Assembly: GCA_019116455.1 (NCBI GenBank)
Contig: DXBR01000056.1
Coordinates: 1-61,502 of the forward strand
DNA length: 61,502 bases
Source of the DNA: Anaerobutyricum stercoris
GTDB taxonomy: Bacteria; Bacillota; Clostridia; Lachnospirales; Lachnospiraceae
Direction of reading: 5' to 3'
The notes under the pieces are model-generated. The model made no database searches. It was not told the origin of the DNA and saw nothing but the letters and a program-made list of their open reading frames with translations. How positions within the stretch are numbered: the first letter of the stretch is position 1; every line of letters starts with the position of its first letter. A program made the translations under genes and the position numbers. This document shows positions 43,511 through 52,907 of the stretch, in pieces.

Positions 43511-45364
43511 TTATACTTGCGCGCCCTGTACCGGCGCATTTTCACGGTTCTCAAAGAGTGCCTCAAACTCTTCGCGGTTGATTCTCTCTTTTTCTATGAG
43601 AAGAGCTGCACAGGCATGCAGCACATCCATATGCTCAAGGATGATCCGCTTTGCGTCTGCATAGCAGTCATCTACCAGTTTCTTCACTTCTCTGTCAATC
43701 TGGCTCGCCACTTCTTCACTGAAGCTTCTGGAATGTCCCAGATCTCTTCCCAGGAAGACCTCGTCGCTGTTTTCCTCATAGTTGATAAAGCCCAGATTCT
43801 CGGACATGCCGTACTGCGTGATCATGGCTCTGGCTGTGGCCGTGACACTCTTGATATCCTGAGACGCCCCCGTGGTCACATCATTAAAGATCAGCTCCTC
43901 AGCGATCCTTCCGCCCATACCTACTTTGATATCCTGAATCATCTTGCTCTTAGTATTGAACACGTTATCATTCTCCGGCAGCGGCATGGTATATCCAGCC
44001 GCGCCGACTCCTGTCGGGATAATGGAAACTGTGTAAACCGGTCCCACATCCGGAAGCACGTGGAATAAAATAGCGTGGCCGGATTCATGATAAGCCGTGA
44101 TCTTTTTCTCCAGCTCCGGAATCAGACGGCTTTTCTTTTCCGTGCCGATCCCCACTTTGATGAACGCCTTCTGCACATCTTCCATCTTGATAAAACGACG
44201 GTCATGCCTTGCCGCAAGAATCGCCGCCTCATTCATCAGGTTCTCCAGGTCTGCTCCGGAAAATCCCGGCGTCGTTCTGGCAATCTGATACAGATCCACA
44301 TCCTGCGCCAGCGGCTTACCCTGAATATGCACCCGGAGAATCTCTTCTCTTCCTTTCACATCCGGGCGGCCCACCGCCACCTTGCGGTCAAACCGACCCG
44401 GACGCAGAATCGCCGGATCCAGAATATCCACCCGGTTGGTGGCCGCCATGACAATGATTCCTTCATTGACGCCAAAGCCGTCCATCTCCACCAGCAGCTG
44501 ATTTAAGGTCTGCTCTCTCTCGTCGTGGCCGCCGCCAAGGCCCGTGCCTCTTCTTCTCGCCACGGCGTCGATCTCATCAATGAAGATGATACACGGCGAA
44601 TTTCTCTTTGCTTCTTCAAACAGGTCTCTCACTCTGGAAGCGCCGACGCCGACGAACATCTCCACAAAGTCAGAACCGGAAATGCTGAAAAACGGCACGT
44701 CAGCCTCTCCTGCCACTGCTTTGGCAAGGAGAGTTTTTCCGGTACCCGGAGGGCCCACCAGAAGAACACCTTTCGGGATTCTGGCTCCCACCTCAATGAA
44801 CTTGCCCGGATTCTTCAGGAAATCCACAATTTCCTTCAGTTCCTCCTTCTCTTCCTGGAGTCCCGCCACCTGATTAAACTGCACTTTCTTTACATGCGGA
44901 TCCTGCATCTTCGCGCGGCTTTTTCCGAAATTCATCATTTTTCCATTGCCGCCGCTGCCTGCAGCCCGTCCCAGCATCAGAAACATAAACACAAACATGA
45001 CGATCATCAGCAGGGCATACGGCAGAATCCCTGTCAGAAGCCCGCCGGCACGGTTTACATTTGACACCACATAGGTGACATTGTACTGTTTCGCATCGGT
45101 AATGACTTCATTAACGTCTGTGACATGCAGAGATTCTTCTTCCCCTCCGACAAAGTTCACGTTAACTGTTCCCGTAGGGACTTCTTCATTCTGCATGATT
45201 TCTATGGATTGAATCTCTCCCTCCGACAGATCCTGCTCAAACTGAGTATAAGTGTATACATTATCGCTGGAAGCCAGATTCCGCTGCATGTAATAACTTA
45301 CAAAAGAATAGATCAGCAGCATCACAATCAGAAAAACGAGAAAATTTTTAAAGTTCTTATTCAA
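43511..45364 (-). CDS. ftsH: ATP-dependent zinc metalloprotease FtsH
   Basis: 617 residues from a TTG at 45364 with AAAGGAG seven bases upstream; an ATG at 45400 lies inside hpt and has no RBS. Two membrane helices are at about 7-25 and 100-122, with an extracytoplasmic domain between them. The AAA module has GPPGTGKT and FIDEIDA, the pore loop follows, and the zinc site is HESGH. It degrades membrane and regulatory proteins. The start overlaps the hpt stop. Confidence 0.96.
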   Translation of the reverse strand: MNKNFKNFLVFLIVMLLIYSFVSYYMQRNLASSDNVYTYTQFEQDLSEGEIQSIEIMQNEEVPTGTVNVNFVGGEEESLHVTDVNEVITDAKQYNVTYVVSNVNRAGGLLTGILPYALLMIVMFVFMFLMLGRAAGSGGNGKMMNFGKSRAKMQDPHVKKVQFNQVAGLQEEKEELKEIVDFLKNPGKFIEVGARIPKGVLLVGPPGTGKTLLAKAVAGEADVPFFSISGSDFVEMFVGVGASRVRDLFEEAKRNSPCIIFIDEIDAVARRRGTGLGGGHDEREQTLNQLLVEMDGFGVNEGIIVMAATNRVDILDPAILRPGRFDRKVAVGRPDVKGREEILRVHIQGKPLAQDVDLYQIARTTPGFSGADLENLMNEAAILAARHDRRFIKMEDVQKAFIKVGIGTEKKSRLIPELEKKITAYHESGHAILFHVLPDVGPVYTVSIIPTGVGAAGYTMPLPENDNVFNTKSKMIQDIKVGMGGRIAEELIFNDVTTGASQDIKSVTATARAMITQYGMSENLGFINYEENSDEVFLGRDLGHSRSFSEEVASQIDREVKKLVDDCYADAKRIILEHMDVLHACAALLIEKERINREEFEALFENRENAPVQGAQV

Positions 45365-45932
45365 TGACTGCTCCTTTCCTCTCCGGCTCTGCCTCCGCAT
45401 TATCGGCGGCGTCCGGTTCTACAACTCCGATAAATGGAAGATTTCTGTATTTCTGCGCGTAATCAAGACCATAGCCCACAACAAATTCATCCGGAATATC
45501 AAAGCCCAGATAATCAATCTGTACTTCCACTTCCCGGCGGTCCGGCTTGTTCAGCAGCGCGCACAGACGGATACTGGCCGGATTTCTCTGTTTTAAGACA
45601 GGGATTAAATAATGCAGCGTGCGCCCGGAGTCAATAATATCTTCCACAATAACCACTTCTTTTCCTTCCATGGAATCGTCCAGGTCTTTCTTGATACGGA
45701 CAATTCCCGAGCTGCTGGTGGCATTGCCATAACTGGAAACCTGCATGAAGTCCAGGGAAACCGGTACGGTGATATGCTTTGCCAGCTCACAGGCAAAAAA
45801 CACGCCTCCCTTCAGAATACAGATTAAATGTACTTCTTTTCCCGCATAGTCTGCGCTGATTCGTTCGCCCAGCTCTTTAATCTTATCGTTTACTTTTTCT
45901 TCCGGTATTAGCACACTGATCTTATCGGCCAT
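45357..45932 (-). CDS. hpt: Hypoxanthine phosphoribosyltransferase
   Basis: 191 residues. The PRPP-binding motif is VVIVEDIIDSGRTL, with LICILKGGVFFACEL and FDIPDEFVVGYGLDYAQKYRNLP as further family marks. It converts hypoxanthine or guanine to IMP or GMP. The order tilS-hpt-ftsH is conserved across Firmicutes. Confidence 0.95.
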   Translation of the reverse strand: MADKISVLIPEEKVNDKIKELGERISADYAGKEVHLICILKGGVFFACELAKHITVPVSLDFMQVSSYGNATSSSGIVRIKKDLDDSMEGKEVVIVEDIIDSGRTLHYLIPVLKQRNPASIRLCALLNKPDRREVEVQIDYLGFDIPDEFVVGYGLDYAQKYRNLPFIGVVEPDAADNAEAEPERKGAVIE

Positions 45933-45948
45933 TGTTATCCTCCATTTC

Positions 45949-47400
45949 TCATTTCACACTGTTACTTTTTATAATTTTATCTTCTGCCCGGACGACAAGC
46001 ACCGTTTTGGTATCCGGTTCCACTCTGTACGCTTCGCTGATTCTTCCTCCCAGCACCCACAGCACATGGGAGCCTTCTGTCAAAAGAATCTTCGCATCCC
46101 GCTCCCCGGCAGGAATCTTTTCATCTATGAAATAGCGTCTCAGAGATTTATGCCGTCCCCCTTTGTCTACAACAAAATAATCGCCGGTTTTACGGCTCCT
46201 TAAACAAAGAGTACTTTTTATTCTATCATAAGCAAAGTATTTCACACAATCATTTTTTTCGATATCACCGCCATGAAATTCTTCCAGGCGAAAAGAAATA
46301 TGCCCTCCGCCGGGAAAATCTATCTCATAAGAACCTTCCCTCTCCAGACGTTCCATATCTACCCGCTGCGGCCGAACTGCTTCTTCTTCCGCCTTCTGCC
46401 GTGCATCTTTTCTGGATTGCAGATACGCTTCCCTGCGCAGCAGCGCAACTCCCTCACATTTTCTCTCTGCCGTAAGCCCAAAAGGCAATTCCAGATATTT
46501 TCCCGGCCTTTTGCCGAAAAGTCCTGCCACCTGTTCAACATGTACCGCAGAGATATCCCTCTGTCCTCCCGCCATGGCGGCGATCATGCGCCGCACGGTC
46601 TCGGACAGCTCTGCCGGGTGCATCAGCGCCGCCGCTTCCAAGGGCAGCAAACAGCAATCTTCTTTCCAGAGCACATTTTCTTCATAAATCTTCTGAAACG
46701 CCGGCTCGAGATAATCCATGATCTCCGCCGCCTGCCGGGAAATATGCGCCAGATGCTCCACCGCCGCCGGATTCACCCGCCGCATATCGGGCAGCAGACG
46801 GTGCCGGATGAAATTACGACTGTAGGCGTCATCCATATTTGTGCTGTCTTCCACATATTCTTGTCCAAGATCATTTAAAATGGCGCAGATTTTTTCCCTT
46901 GTCAGGCACAGAAGCGGACGGATAATATTTCCGGTCACCGGACGAATCCCCGCAAGCCCTCTCAGACTGGTTCCCCTCGCCATACGGAAGAGCACAGTTT
47001 CCGCCAGATCATTTTTATGATGGGCGACGGCGATCTTATTGCATCCCCATTTTCCGGCGAACATATCAAAGCAGTCATAGCGCGCCAGCCGTCCCGCCTC
47101 TTCCAGAGAGCAGCGCCGCCGCGCGCTTTCTTCTGCCACATCTCTTTTTACCGCTGCAAAAGGAATCTGCCAGTATTCACAGAACCTTCCGGCAAATCTT
47201 TCATCTCTCTCTGCCTCACTGCCGCGGAGTTGATGATTTACATGTACCGCCGCTATCTTAATATGTATTTTTTTCTGCGCCCACAGAAGATACCGCAGCA
47301 GACATACGGAGTCCGCCCCGCCGGATAGTCCCGCCAAAACATAATCCCCGTCCTCCAGCATGTGATTTTCTTTTACAAATCCATGAACTTCTTCCCACAT
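45949..47400 (-). CDS. tilS: tRNA(Ile)-lysidine synthetase
   Basis: 483 residues. The PP-loop is LAGLSGGADSV near residue 24, with AVHVNHQLRG and the KIAVAHHKNDLAETV stretch. C-terminal TilS domains follow (SLRRYFIDEKIP). It makes lysidine at the wobble base of the CAT-anticodon tRNA-Ile. RBS AAGGAT. Confidence 0.95.
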   Translation of the reverse strand: MWEEVHGFVKENHMLEDGDYVLAGLSGGADSVCLLRYLLWAQKKIHIKIAAVHVNHQLRGSEAERDERFAGRFCEYWQIPFAAVKRDVAEESARRRCSLEEAGRLARYDCFDMFAGKWGCNKIAVAHHKNDLAETVLFRMARGTSLRGLAGIRPVTGNIIRPLLCLTREKICAILNDLGQEYVEDSTNMDDAYSRNFIRHRLLPDMRRVNPAAVEHLAHISRQAAEIMDYLEPAFQKIYEENVLWKEDCCLLPLEAAALMHPAELSETVRRMIAAMAGGQRDISAVHVEQVAGLFGKRPGKYLELPFGLTAERKCEGVALLRREAYLQSRKDARQKAEEEAVRPQRVDMERLEREGSYEIDFPGGGHISFRLEEFHGGDIEKNDCVKYFAYDRIKSTLCLRSRKTGDYFVVDKGGRHKSLRRYFIDEKIPAGERDAKILLTEGSHVLWVLGGRISEAYRVEPDTKTVLVVRAEDKIIKSNSVK

Positions 47401-47456
47401 CGTTTATCCTTTTCCTCTATTTTTTGAGCAGGCCGGCTTCGGGCCGGACGTCTTTC

Positions 47457-48872
47457 TCACAGATTCCTGCTCTTTTGCCGTACAGTTTCCCACACAGCCG
47501 CCACCAGCACCGTACGGTCGTCGTCATGACCGTCTTCCGGAACCGGCGCCGCCCGCATCAATTCATCGGCAAACCGCTGGGCGTTGGTCGTTTTGATATT
47601 CTGTAATATTGTTTCCATACGGGGTACATCGTCAGATATAGTCTCAAAATCCAGCATCCCGTCAGAGAGCATAATTACCATATCCCCATCATACAGCTTT
47701 CGACGGCAAATTTCAAACCTCTGTTCTGTGAGGCATCCCGGCGGCAGACTGGATGCGGTGATGCGTTCCACGGTTTTTTTGTGCCGGATAAAAGTTGCCG
47801 TTCCTCCTGCTTTTAATGTCTTTAAAGTCCCTGTCTGCAGCGAAACCACCGCCGCATCCAGAGTCGCATATTCCGCCTTTTCTTTTGTCAGCAAAATGTT
47901 GTGAAGGATTTCCAGCGCGTACTCTTCATGGATTCCCGCTTCCAGCATGGCCTCAAACGTCTCTATGAGTTTCCGGCTGTCATTATAGGCGGGTTCTCCC
48001 ACCCCCATCCCGTCGGAAAGCAGCATTACCGCCCGTTTTCTGTTATAGTTGGCAAAAGAAAACGTATCTCCGCAGACCGTCTCTCCCTTTTTACTGCGGC
48101 GGCAGATTCCAAACACAACCTGAAAACTTCCTTCTTCCACCAGTGAAAGCCTGTTTCTGCCGGAACGCACCCAGGATCCTGTTCCGATATTACAAAATTC
48201 CTTTCCATATACTGAAGAGAGCGCCTGAAGCACTCCCGTTATTTTCCGGGAACCGGCGATGGGCCGCAGACTCAGCGTCACATTTAGAAGCCCGCTTTCA
48301 TCGGTCATCTCCTGTCCCTCCAGGAAACGGAACCCTCTGCGCAGCAGAGCAAGGCTCAGTTTTCTTTTTTTCTCCCCTTTCAGCGTTGTTCCGGCAGACA
48401 ACAGTCTCCGGCATTCCTGCATCAGCATGTATTGAGAGATCATCTGTTTATGCATTATCTGCCGAAGGCTGCTCATCCTCCGCTCCCAGCACCGGTTCTG
48501 ATAGAGCATCCGGAACAGCCACGCCATTTCTTCCATAAAAGGCTGGAAATAGACGCACTGCTTCCGGAATTCATTGGAAGCCATTCTGCCGTCCACCCGG
48601 CTTTCCCGGGCCGCCTTCCCAAGAATAGAGGAAATCTCAGCCAGCGTTTTCTCCCTTTTTCCGCCAAAACATTCCCTGTATTTCGGGCATCTCCTGCAGA
48701 CATCTTCTGTCAAAGCCGTATATATAAATTCTGTCCCTTTCCGGGATACCATCTCCTGCCGCTCCTCCGGGCATTCCGACAGACGCAGCAGCTCCCTCAG
48801 AGAATCCTCAAACATCTGAAGCCGATGATATACCTCGCCTTCCAGGGAAAGCTCTCTCATCTTTTCTTTCAT
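47457..48872 (-). CDS. spoIIE: SpoIIE-type PP2C phosphatase without the membrane domain
   Basis: 471 residues from the ATG at 48872 behind GGGGGTGG. The C-terminal ~230 residues are the SpoIIE/PP2C domain with GDTFS, LLSDGMGVGEPAYNDSR, LDAAVVSL and MLSDGMLD (metal-binding Asp residues). The N-terminal ~230 residues are soluble and include a Cys-rich segment (CRRCPKYRECFGG, about 73-85). B. subtilis SpoIIE is about 827 residues with ten membrane helices; none exist here. In the standard gene order before tilS it should activate sigma-F by dephosphorylating SpoIIAA. Confidence 0.85.
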   Translation of the reverse strand: MKEKMRELSLEGEVYHRLQMFEDSLRELLRLSECPEERQEMVSRKGTEFIYTALTEDVCRRCPKYRECFGGKREKTLAEISSILGKAARESRVDGRMASNEFRKQCVYFQPFMEEMAWLFRMLYQNRCWERRMSSLRQIMHKQMISQYMLMQECRRLLSAGTTLKGEKKRKLSLALLRRGFRFLEGQEMTDESGLLNVTLSLRPIAGSRKITGVLQALSSVYGKEFCNIGTGSWVRSGRNRLSLVEEGSFQVVFGICRRSKKGETVCGDTFSFANYNRKRAVMLLSDGMGVGEPAYNDSRKLIETFEAMLEAGIHEEYALEILHNILLTKEKAEYATLDAAVVSLQTGTLKTLKAGGTATFIRHKKTVERITASSLPPGCLTEQRFEICRRKLYDGDMVIMLSDGMLDFETISDDVPRMETILQNIKTTNAQRFADELMRAAPVPEDGHDDDRTVLVAAVWETVRQKSRNL

Positions 48873-48955
48873 AATCCACCCCCACATCTTCTATGCTATT
48901 ATATAGAGAGGCAGCGGATTCGTTTGTCAAAATGTGTCAGGGAATTTACAGAAAA

Positions 48956-48980
48956 AGAAAAAAGGCCCTTTCGGGCCTCC
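48956..48980 (-). terminator. Terminator after tRNA-Met
   Basis: AGGCCC and GGGCCT arms with a four-base GAAA loop are followed by six T on the minus strand. Confidence 0.85.
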
Positions 48981-48990
48981 TGAAAAGAAG

Positions 48991-49064
48991 TAGCGGGAAC
49001 TGGATTTGAACCAGCGACACCACGGGTATGAACCGTGTGCTCTAGCCAACTGAGCTATCCCGCC
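48991..49064 (-). tRNA. tRNA-Met (anticodon CAT, elongator type)
   Basis: 74 bases. The acceptor arms are GGCGGGA and TCCCGCT, the anticodon loop has CAT, and the T arm contains GGTTCAAATCC. The paired first base argues against the initiator. A lysidine-modified tRNA-Ile2 cannot be fully excluded by eye. CCA is not encoded. Confidence 0.93.
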
Positions 49065-49137
49065 GCACTCAACGAGCGATATAATACCACAGAAAGAAAT
49101 CTGTGTCAACTATATTTTACTTATTTTTTATTATTTT

Positions 49138-49542
49138 TTATTCTTCCGCGCTGCCGGCGGATCCGGCGTCTTCCGTCTCCTCTTCTGCCGCACCGGTAGT
49201 CTCCCCTGCATCGCCATTTTCTGACTGCTGCAAAGAATATTCATCCCTGTCGATCATACCCAGACGTTCTCTGGCCATCTTCTCCTTAAACTCCGGGGAG
49301 TCCATATTGGTCCGTTCTTCCTCCAGCGTCTTATTTGTCTCCTCGATCTCCCGGATCTCTGTGCTCAGTTCTTCTATGGTTTCTTCATACCGGGCAGCCC
49401 TCCTGTTCAGATTCTGATAACCAAATGCGGCGGCAACCAGAATGATAACAGCGAAAATGAGTACTGTTACAGATTTTTTTGTAAAAAAGCGTTTTCGGAA
49501 TCTCTCATTAAACTGTTTGCTATTTTTTCTTTTCTTTTTCAT
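49138..49542 (-). CDS. divIC: Septum formation initiator (DivIC/FtsL family)
   Basis: 134 residues from the ATG at 49542 behind AGGTGG. A basic N-terminus, one membrane helix (about 25-45) and a coiled-coil (about 50-90: NRRAARYEETIEELSTEI) are followed by MARERLGMI, the family signature, and an acidic tail. It is a divisome component and is placed next to yabQ as in Bacillus. Confidence 0.9.
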   Translation of the reverse strand: MKKKRKNSKQFNERFRKRFFTKKSVTVLIFAVIILVAAAFGYQNLNRRAARYEETIEELSTEIREIEETNKTLEEERTNMDSPEFKEKMARERLGMIDRDEYSLQQSENGDAGETTGAAEEETEDAGSAGSAEE

Positions 49543-49618
49543 CTGCCCACCTGTCTCCAAGCTGCATTTTACCCTCCTCAAGACAGCATGAGCTGACGGA
49601 CGGTAAAAGTGCTTTCCC

Positions 49619-50053
49619 TTACTTCCTGCTCCTCACTATTCTAACGGTTCTGACCAATTTTTTCAATCTCTTTGAAATAGAATTCACAATTATTTTTACA
49701 GGGAGAAACAAAATACCAGCAGCCTTTCCCAGTAAAAAAGCCGCCGCGCCCACTATCAGCTCCATTATTTTTTCCACCGGCGCACTCAGCACAAAAAAAT
49801 ATGCAACAGCTCCCGCGAACAAGCCCAAAAGTACATAGAACCGGATACGTCCCTGATTATATATCTGAAACAGAAGAAAAAGCCCCTCCGCCGCGCTGAG
49901 ACAAAATACCACATCCTCCATGTGCACCGTCCGGTTCCGGTGAGATACCTTTTTACGGACGGCACGAAAAAAATCATACCACACTCCAAGTATGACGCCA
50001 TAAAGCATGCTGATCAAAAAAAGCGACGACTGCTGAACGATAATTTCCGCCAT
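49619..50053 (-). CDS. yabQ: Spore cortex biosynthesis protein YabQ
   Basis: 144 residues with several hydrophobic segments and the family start LFLISMLYGVILGVWYDFFRA. YabQ is an integral membrane protein needed for cortex formation. Its position between yabP and divIC matches the Bacillus order. Confidence 0.9.
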   Translation of the reverse strand: MAEIIVQQSSLFLISMLYGVILGVWYDFFRAVRKKVSHRNRTVHMEDVVFCLSAAEGLFLLFQIYNQGRIRFYVLLGLFAGAVAYFFVLSAPVEKIMELIVGAAAFLLGKAAGILFLPVKIIVNSISKRLKKLVRTVRIVRSRK

Positions 50054-50087
50054 ACGACACCTCCCTCCGCATTGAACCGCGCGGTTT

Positions 50088-50369
50088 TCAACGGAACAGC
50101 CGTCTCATGATACCTCCTTTTTCTCCCTTTGCCGGGCCGCTGTCGGAATAAATAAAACTATCCACGATACCTTCAATCTCCACCTCCCCTTTTTCTACGG
50201 TGAGTTTAGTCACATGCAGATCTTCGCCGTGAACCATCAGCATTCCCTGCTCAGTATCCAGAATAATTTCATTGGGATCAAAAGAGATGACTTCCCGCAC
50301 TCCGCTGATGATTCCGCTGTTCCGGTTAAACAATGATATTTTATGGTTTTTCATGATACGCTCTTCCAT
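50088..50369 (-). CDS. yabP: Sporulation protein YabP
   Basis: 93 residues from the ATG at 50369 behind GGAGG; in-frame ATG at 50396 lacks an RBS. KISLFNRNSGIISGV and GMLMVHGEDLHVTKLTVEKGEVEIEG are YabP/YqfC-family signatures. It is a mother-cell coat or cortex assembly factor. Confidence 0.92.
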   Translation of the reverse strand: MEERIMKNHKISLFNRNSGIISGVREVISFDPNEIILDTEQGMLMVHGEDLHVTKLTVEKGEVEIEGIVDSFIYSDSGPAKGEKGGIMRRLFR

Positions 50370-50459
50370 GTATCCTCCATTTTCCTGAAACTGCATTTAA
50401 AAAATTCTCCTGTCTGACGCGCCGCATCAATTTCCTTTTCTTCCATTTTTATGCGGCCC

Positions 50460-50482
50460 GGCGCCATGTCATGCATGGCGCC
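50460..50482. repeat. Perfect inverted repeat between divergent yabP and hup
   Basis: GGCGCCATG (50460-50468) and CATGGCGCC (50474-50482) are separated by five bases, with further GCGGC/GCCGC pairing outside. It has no T tract. It could be an operator or a remnant terminator. Confidence 0.6.
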
Positions 50483-50525
50483 GCAAAGTTTAAACATACC
50501 GTCAGAAAGTTTTAAATATATGTTC

Positions 50526-50554
50526 TTGACAAATAAAGCGGAAACCGTTATAAC
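50526..50554 (+). promoter_or_regulatory. hup promoter
   Basis: TTGACA (50526-50531) and TATAAC (50549-50554) at 17-base spacing form a strong vegetative promoter. It leaves a leader of about 110 bases. Confidence 0.85.
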
Positions 50555-50668
50555 TATGGAAGTAAGTAGACTCTATGCGGATTTTACAACAAAAATACCG
50601 CCTGAATTCTACACTTTTTTTATTATCCAAAGTGTCAGTTTCGGGTGTGAATATCAGGAGGAATCATT

Positions 50669-50944
50669 ATGAATAAAACAGAATTAGTCGCAGCAATCGC
50701 CGAGAGAACAGAATTGACAAAAAAGGACGCGGATAACGCATTAAAAGCATTTATTGATGTTGTTGGAGATGAGCTCAGCAAGGGTGAAAAAGTACAGCTC
50801 GCCGGATTCGGCACATTTGAAGTTGCAGAACGTGCAGAGCGCGAGGGTATCAACCCAAGAACCAAAGAAACCATCACAATCCCTGCTTCCAAATCTCCGA
50901 AATTCAAAGCTATGAAGGCATTAAAGGAGAAAGTGAACAACTAA
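50669..50944 (+). CDS. hup: HU-family nucleoid protein
   Basis: 91 residues, the standard HU length. VQLAGFGTFEVAERAEREGINPRTKETITIPASKSPKFK-type sequence includes the DNA-arm and family signature. RBS AGGAGG. It overlaps rqcP by one base (TAATGAG). Confidence 0.96.
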   Translation: MNKTELVAAIAERTELTKKDADNALKAFIDVVGDELSKGEKVQLAGFGTFEVAERAEREGINPRTKETITIPASKSPKFKAMKALKEKVNN

Positions 50945-51183
50945 TGAGACTTGATAAGTTTCTGAAGGTTTCCCGCCTGATCAAACGACGCACCGTCGCG
51001 AACGAAGCATGCGACGCGGGGCGGGTACTGGTCAACGGCAAAGCTGCCAAGGCCAGCCTCAACGTAAAAAGCGGAGATATCCTGGAGATCCAATTCGGCA
51101 ACAAGAGCGTTAAGGCCGAGATTCTGGACGTGAAGGATACCGCCAAGAAAGAGGAAGCCAAAGAATTATTTCGATATTTATAA
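50944..51183 (+). CDS. rqcP: S4-domain RNA-binding protein RqcP (YabO)
   Basis: 79 residues. A single S4 domain: MRLDKFLKVSRLIKRRTVANEACDAGRVLVNG-type sequence. RqcP works with RqcH on stalled 50S subunits to add C-terminal alanine tails. It is translationally coupled to hup. Confidence 0.93.
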   Translation: MRLDKFLKVSRLIKRRTVANEACDAGRVLVNGKAAKASLNVKSGDILEIQFGNKSVKAEILDVKDTAKKEEAKELFRYL

Positions 51184-51190
51184 AGTTACT

Positions 51191-51241
51191 AAAAGGACAG
51201 GCCGCCGTACCGGAATTTCTGTACAGCGGGCTGTCCTTTTG
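51191..51241 (+). terminator. Terminator between rqcP and spoVT
   Basis: AAAAGGACAG and CTGTCCTTTT arms with further internal pairing. T tracts on both sides serve the two convergent genes. Confidence 0.8.
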
Positions 51242-51304
51242 TTTTTATAGTCTCTTTTGTTTTTAACTTTCTATACTTTCCTTCTTTTTATGATCCGCAT
51301 TTCT

Positions 51305-51850
51305 TTACACATTAACCTGACGGCCCAGAAACTCTGCGGCAATGGCCGCCACCTTTCTTTCCAGTTCCCCCAGCTTCCACCCCGGTTCCTTCGCCTGCAG
51401 AAATACTGCTCCCAGAATCTCTCCGCCGCTGCGGATGACGGAAAATATCTGATCCCCGCCTGCTTCCATTCCTTCCGTTACCGGAATAAACCGTTTTCTC
51501 TCCGAAGCCGGAAGCTGTTCGTCCCTGTCATCAAGTATCCTTTCCAGACGTTCGCTGATGGCCTGTCCTTTCAAACCCCTTCCCGCACCTCCGGCCGCAG
51601 CAATAACTTTCTCCCTGTCTGTAATAATAGCCCGGGCGCCGGTCTGCTGCACCATACACTCCGCGTATTCTTCAGCAAGAGAGGAAAATTCGGAAAAAGG
51701 GAGATACTTTTTCAGGATAATGCCTCCCTCCTGATCCGTATAGATCTCCAGCGGCATTCCTTCCTTCACCTTGAGAGTCTTTCTTATCTCCTTCGGGATT
51801 ACAATTCTGCCTAAATCATCAATTCTGCGTACAATCCCCGTCGCTTTCAT
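51305..51850 (-). CDS. spoVT: Stage V sporulation protein T
   Basis: 181 residues. The N-terminal AbrB-type DNA-binding domain is KATGIVRRIDDLGRIVIPKEIR; the C-terminal part (about 60-181) is a GAF-like domain. It modulates sigma-G-dependent genes in the forespore. RBS GGAGG. In Bacillus it also lies near yabN-yabO-yabP. Confidence 0.95.
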   Translation of the reverse strand: MKATGIVRRIDDLGRIVIPKEIRKTLKVKEGMPLEIYTDQEGGIILKKYLPFSEFSSLAEEYAECMVQQTGARAIITDREKVIAAAGGAGRGLKGQAISERLERILDDRDEQLPASERKRFIPVTEGMEAGGDQIFSVIRSGGEILGAVFLQAKEPGWKLGELERKVAAIAAEFLGRQVNV

Positions 51851-52019
51851 AATTCATATACCTCCATCGTAGTCTATTCTTCCCGGTCCGCCGGCCCGGG
51901 CTGCTTTCCGGCCGACAGGCTCAGGCAGTTCTGGTTCTGATTTTTATAGCTTTCACCAAAAATAGTATGAGCCGATGCAGGTATTTTATACTAAAAGATT
52001 TTGCGCGGCAGGCAGCATG

Positions 52020-52694
52020 TCATTCCTGCGGCTTAACCACCTTATAATTATCAACGCACAATGACGCGTCGTAATATATTTTATCTGCGGATACAAGACG
52101 CGCTTTTCCATTTTCTGCCTTTACTACATTTACCGTGCAATTATAAGGAACATGCCCCTGCCAGAAATCCAGCGGATCAGCATATAACGGATTCAGCATG
52201 GCGCGCATGGCACATCCGTGAGTAGAGATAAGTATCGTCTTATCCTGATAATCCGGCTTATGTATAAGCTCCCGCAAAAACTCTCCCGTCCGTTCACAAA
52301 CTTCCGCCACACTGTCGCCGTCCGGAGAACCTTCATATTTAAGGGCGTCCGTATAAAACAAATTGAAATTCTCGTCCGGAATGGCAAAGTTTTCAGCTCT
52401 GCATCCAAGACCTTCCCAGCTTCCCCAGTCAATTTCCCTGAGTCTGTCATCCTCCAGCACCGGGATCGTCCGGCCGAAATATTTACCGGAAGGCGCCGTT
52501 ACCAATTCCCCGGTCTCCCGCGCCCGCTGCAGCGGGCTGGTGATCACCAGATCAAAAGGCACCTCTCTCAGCGCTTCTCCGGTGATACGGGCAAGCTGTC
52601 TCCCGTTTTCATTGAGAGGGATGTCCGCGCTTCCCTGCAGCCGTCCGATATTGTTCCAGTCTGTTTCTCCATGACGTATGATATAAAGCAGCAT
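52020..52694 (-). CDS. Histidine phosphatase family protein
   Basis: 224 residues. LYIIRHGETDWN holds the catalytic His, and ISTHGCAMRAM holds the second His. Residues in EIDWGSWEG and PLQRARETG complete the fold. The substrate is unknown; names such as phosphoglycerate mutase or alpha-ribazole phosphatase would both be guesses. RBS AAGGAG. Confidence 0.88.
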   Translation of the reverse strand: MLLYIIRHGETDWNNIGRLQGSADIPLNENGRQLARITGEALREVPFDLVITSPLQRARETGELVTAPSGKYFGRTIPVLEDDRLREIDWGSWEGLGCRAENFAIPDENFNLFYTDALKYEGSPDGDSVAEVCERTGEFLRELIHKPDYQDKTILISTHGCAMRAMLNPLYADPLDFWQGHVPYNCTVNVVKAENGKARLVSADKIYYDASLCVDNYKVVKPQE

Positions 52695-52907
52695 CTGATT
52701 TTATCTCCTTTTTACTTTGCGGATATATTCTGCAAATTTTTTCATCGTGTTTAAATTTTACCATGTTAATTTTATAATATAGTTTTCTGCAAAGTCAATA
52801 TTTTTATCTTTCCCGGAACAGGGCGCATTCCTTCTATCACAGCTTGCAAATTTCTCTTCTTTCCCTTACAATAACACCTGAAAGCCATTATAAAAAGGGG
52901 TTATGTC

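Noticed and set aside
47457..48872. Short spoIIE as a frameshifted full-length gene
   Set aside because: The sequence upstream is a terminator and tRNA-Met, with no remnant of membrane helices. The start has a good ribosome-binding site.
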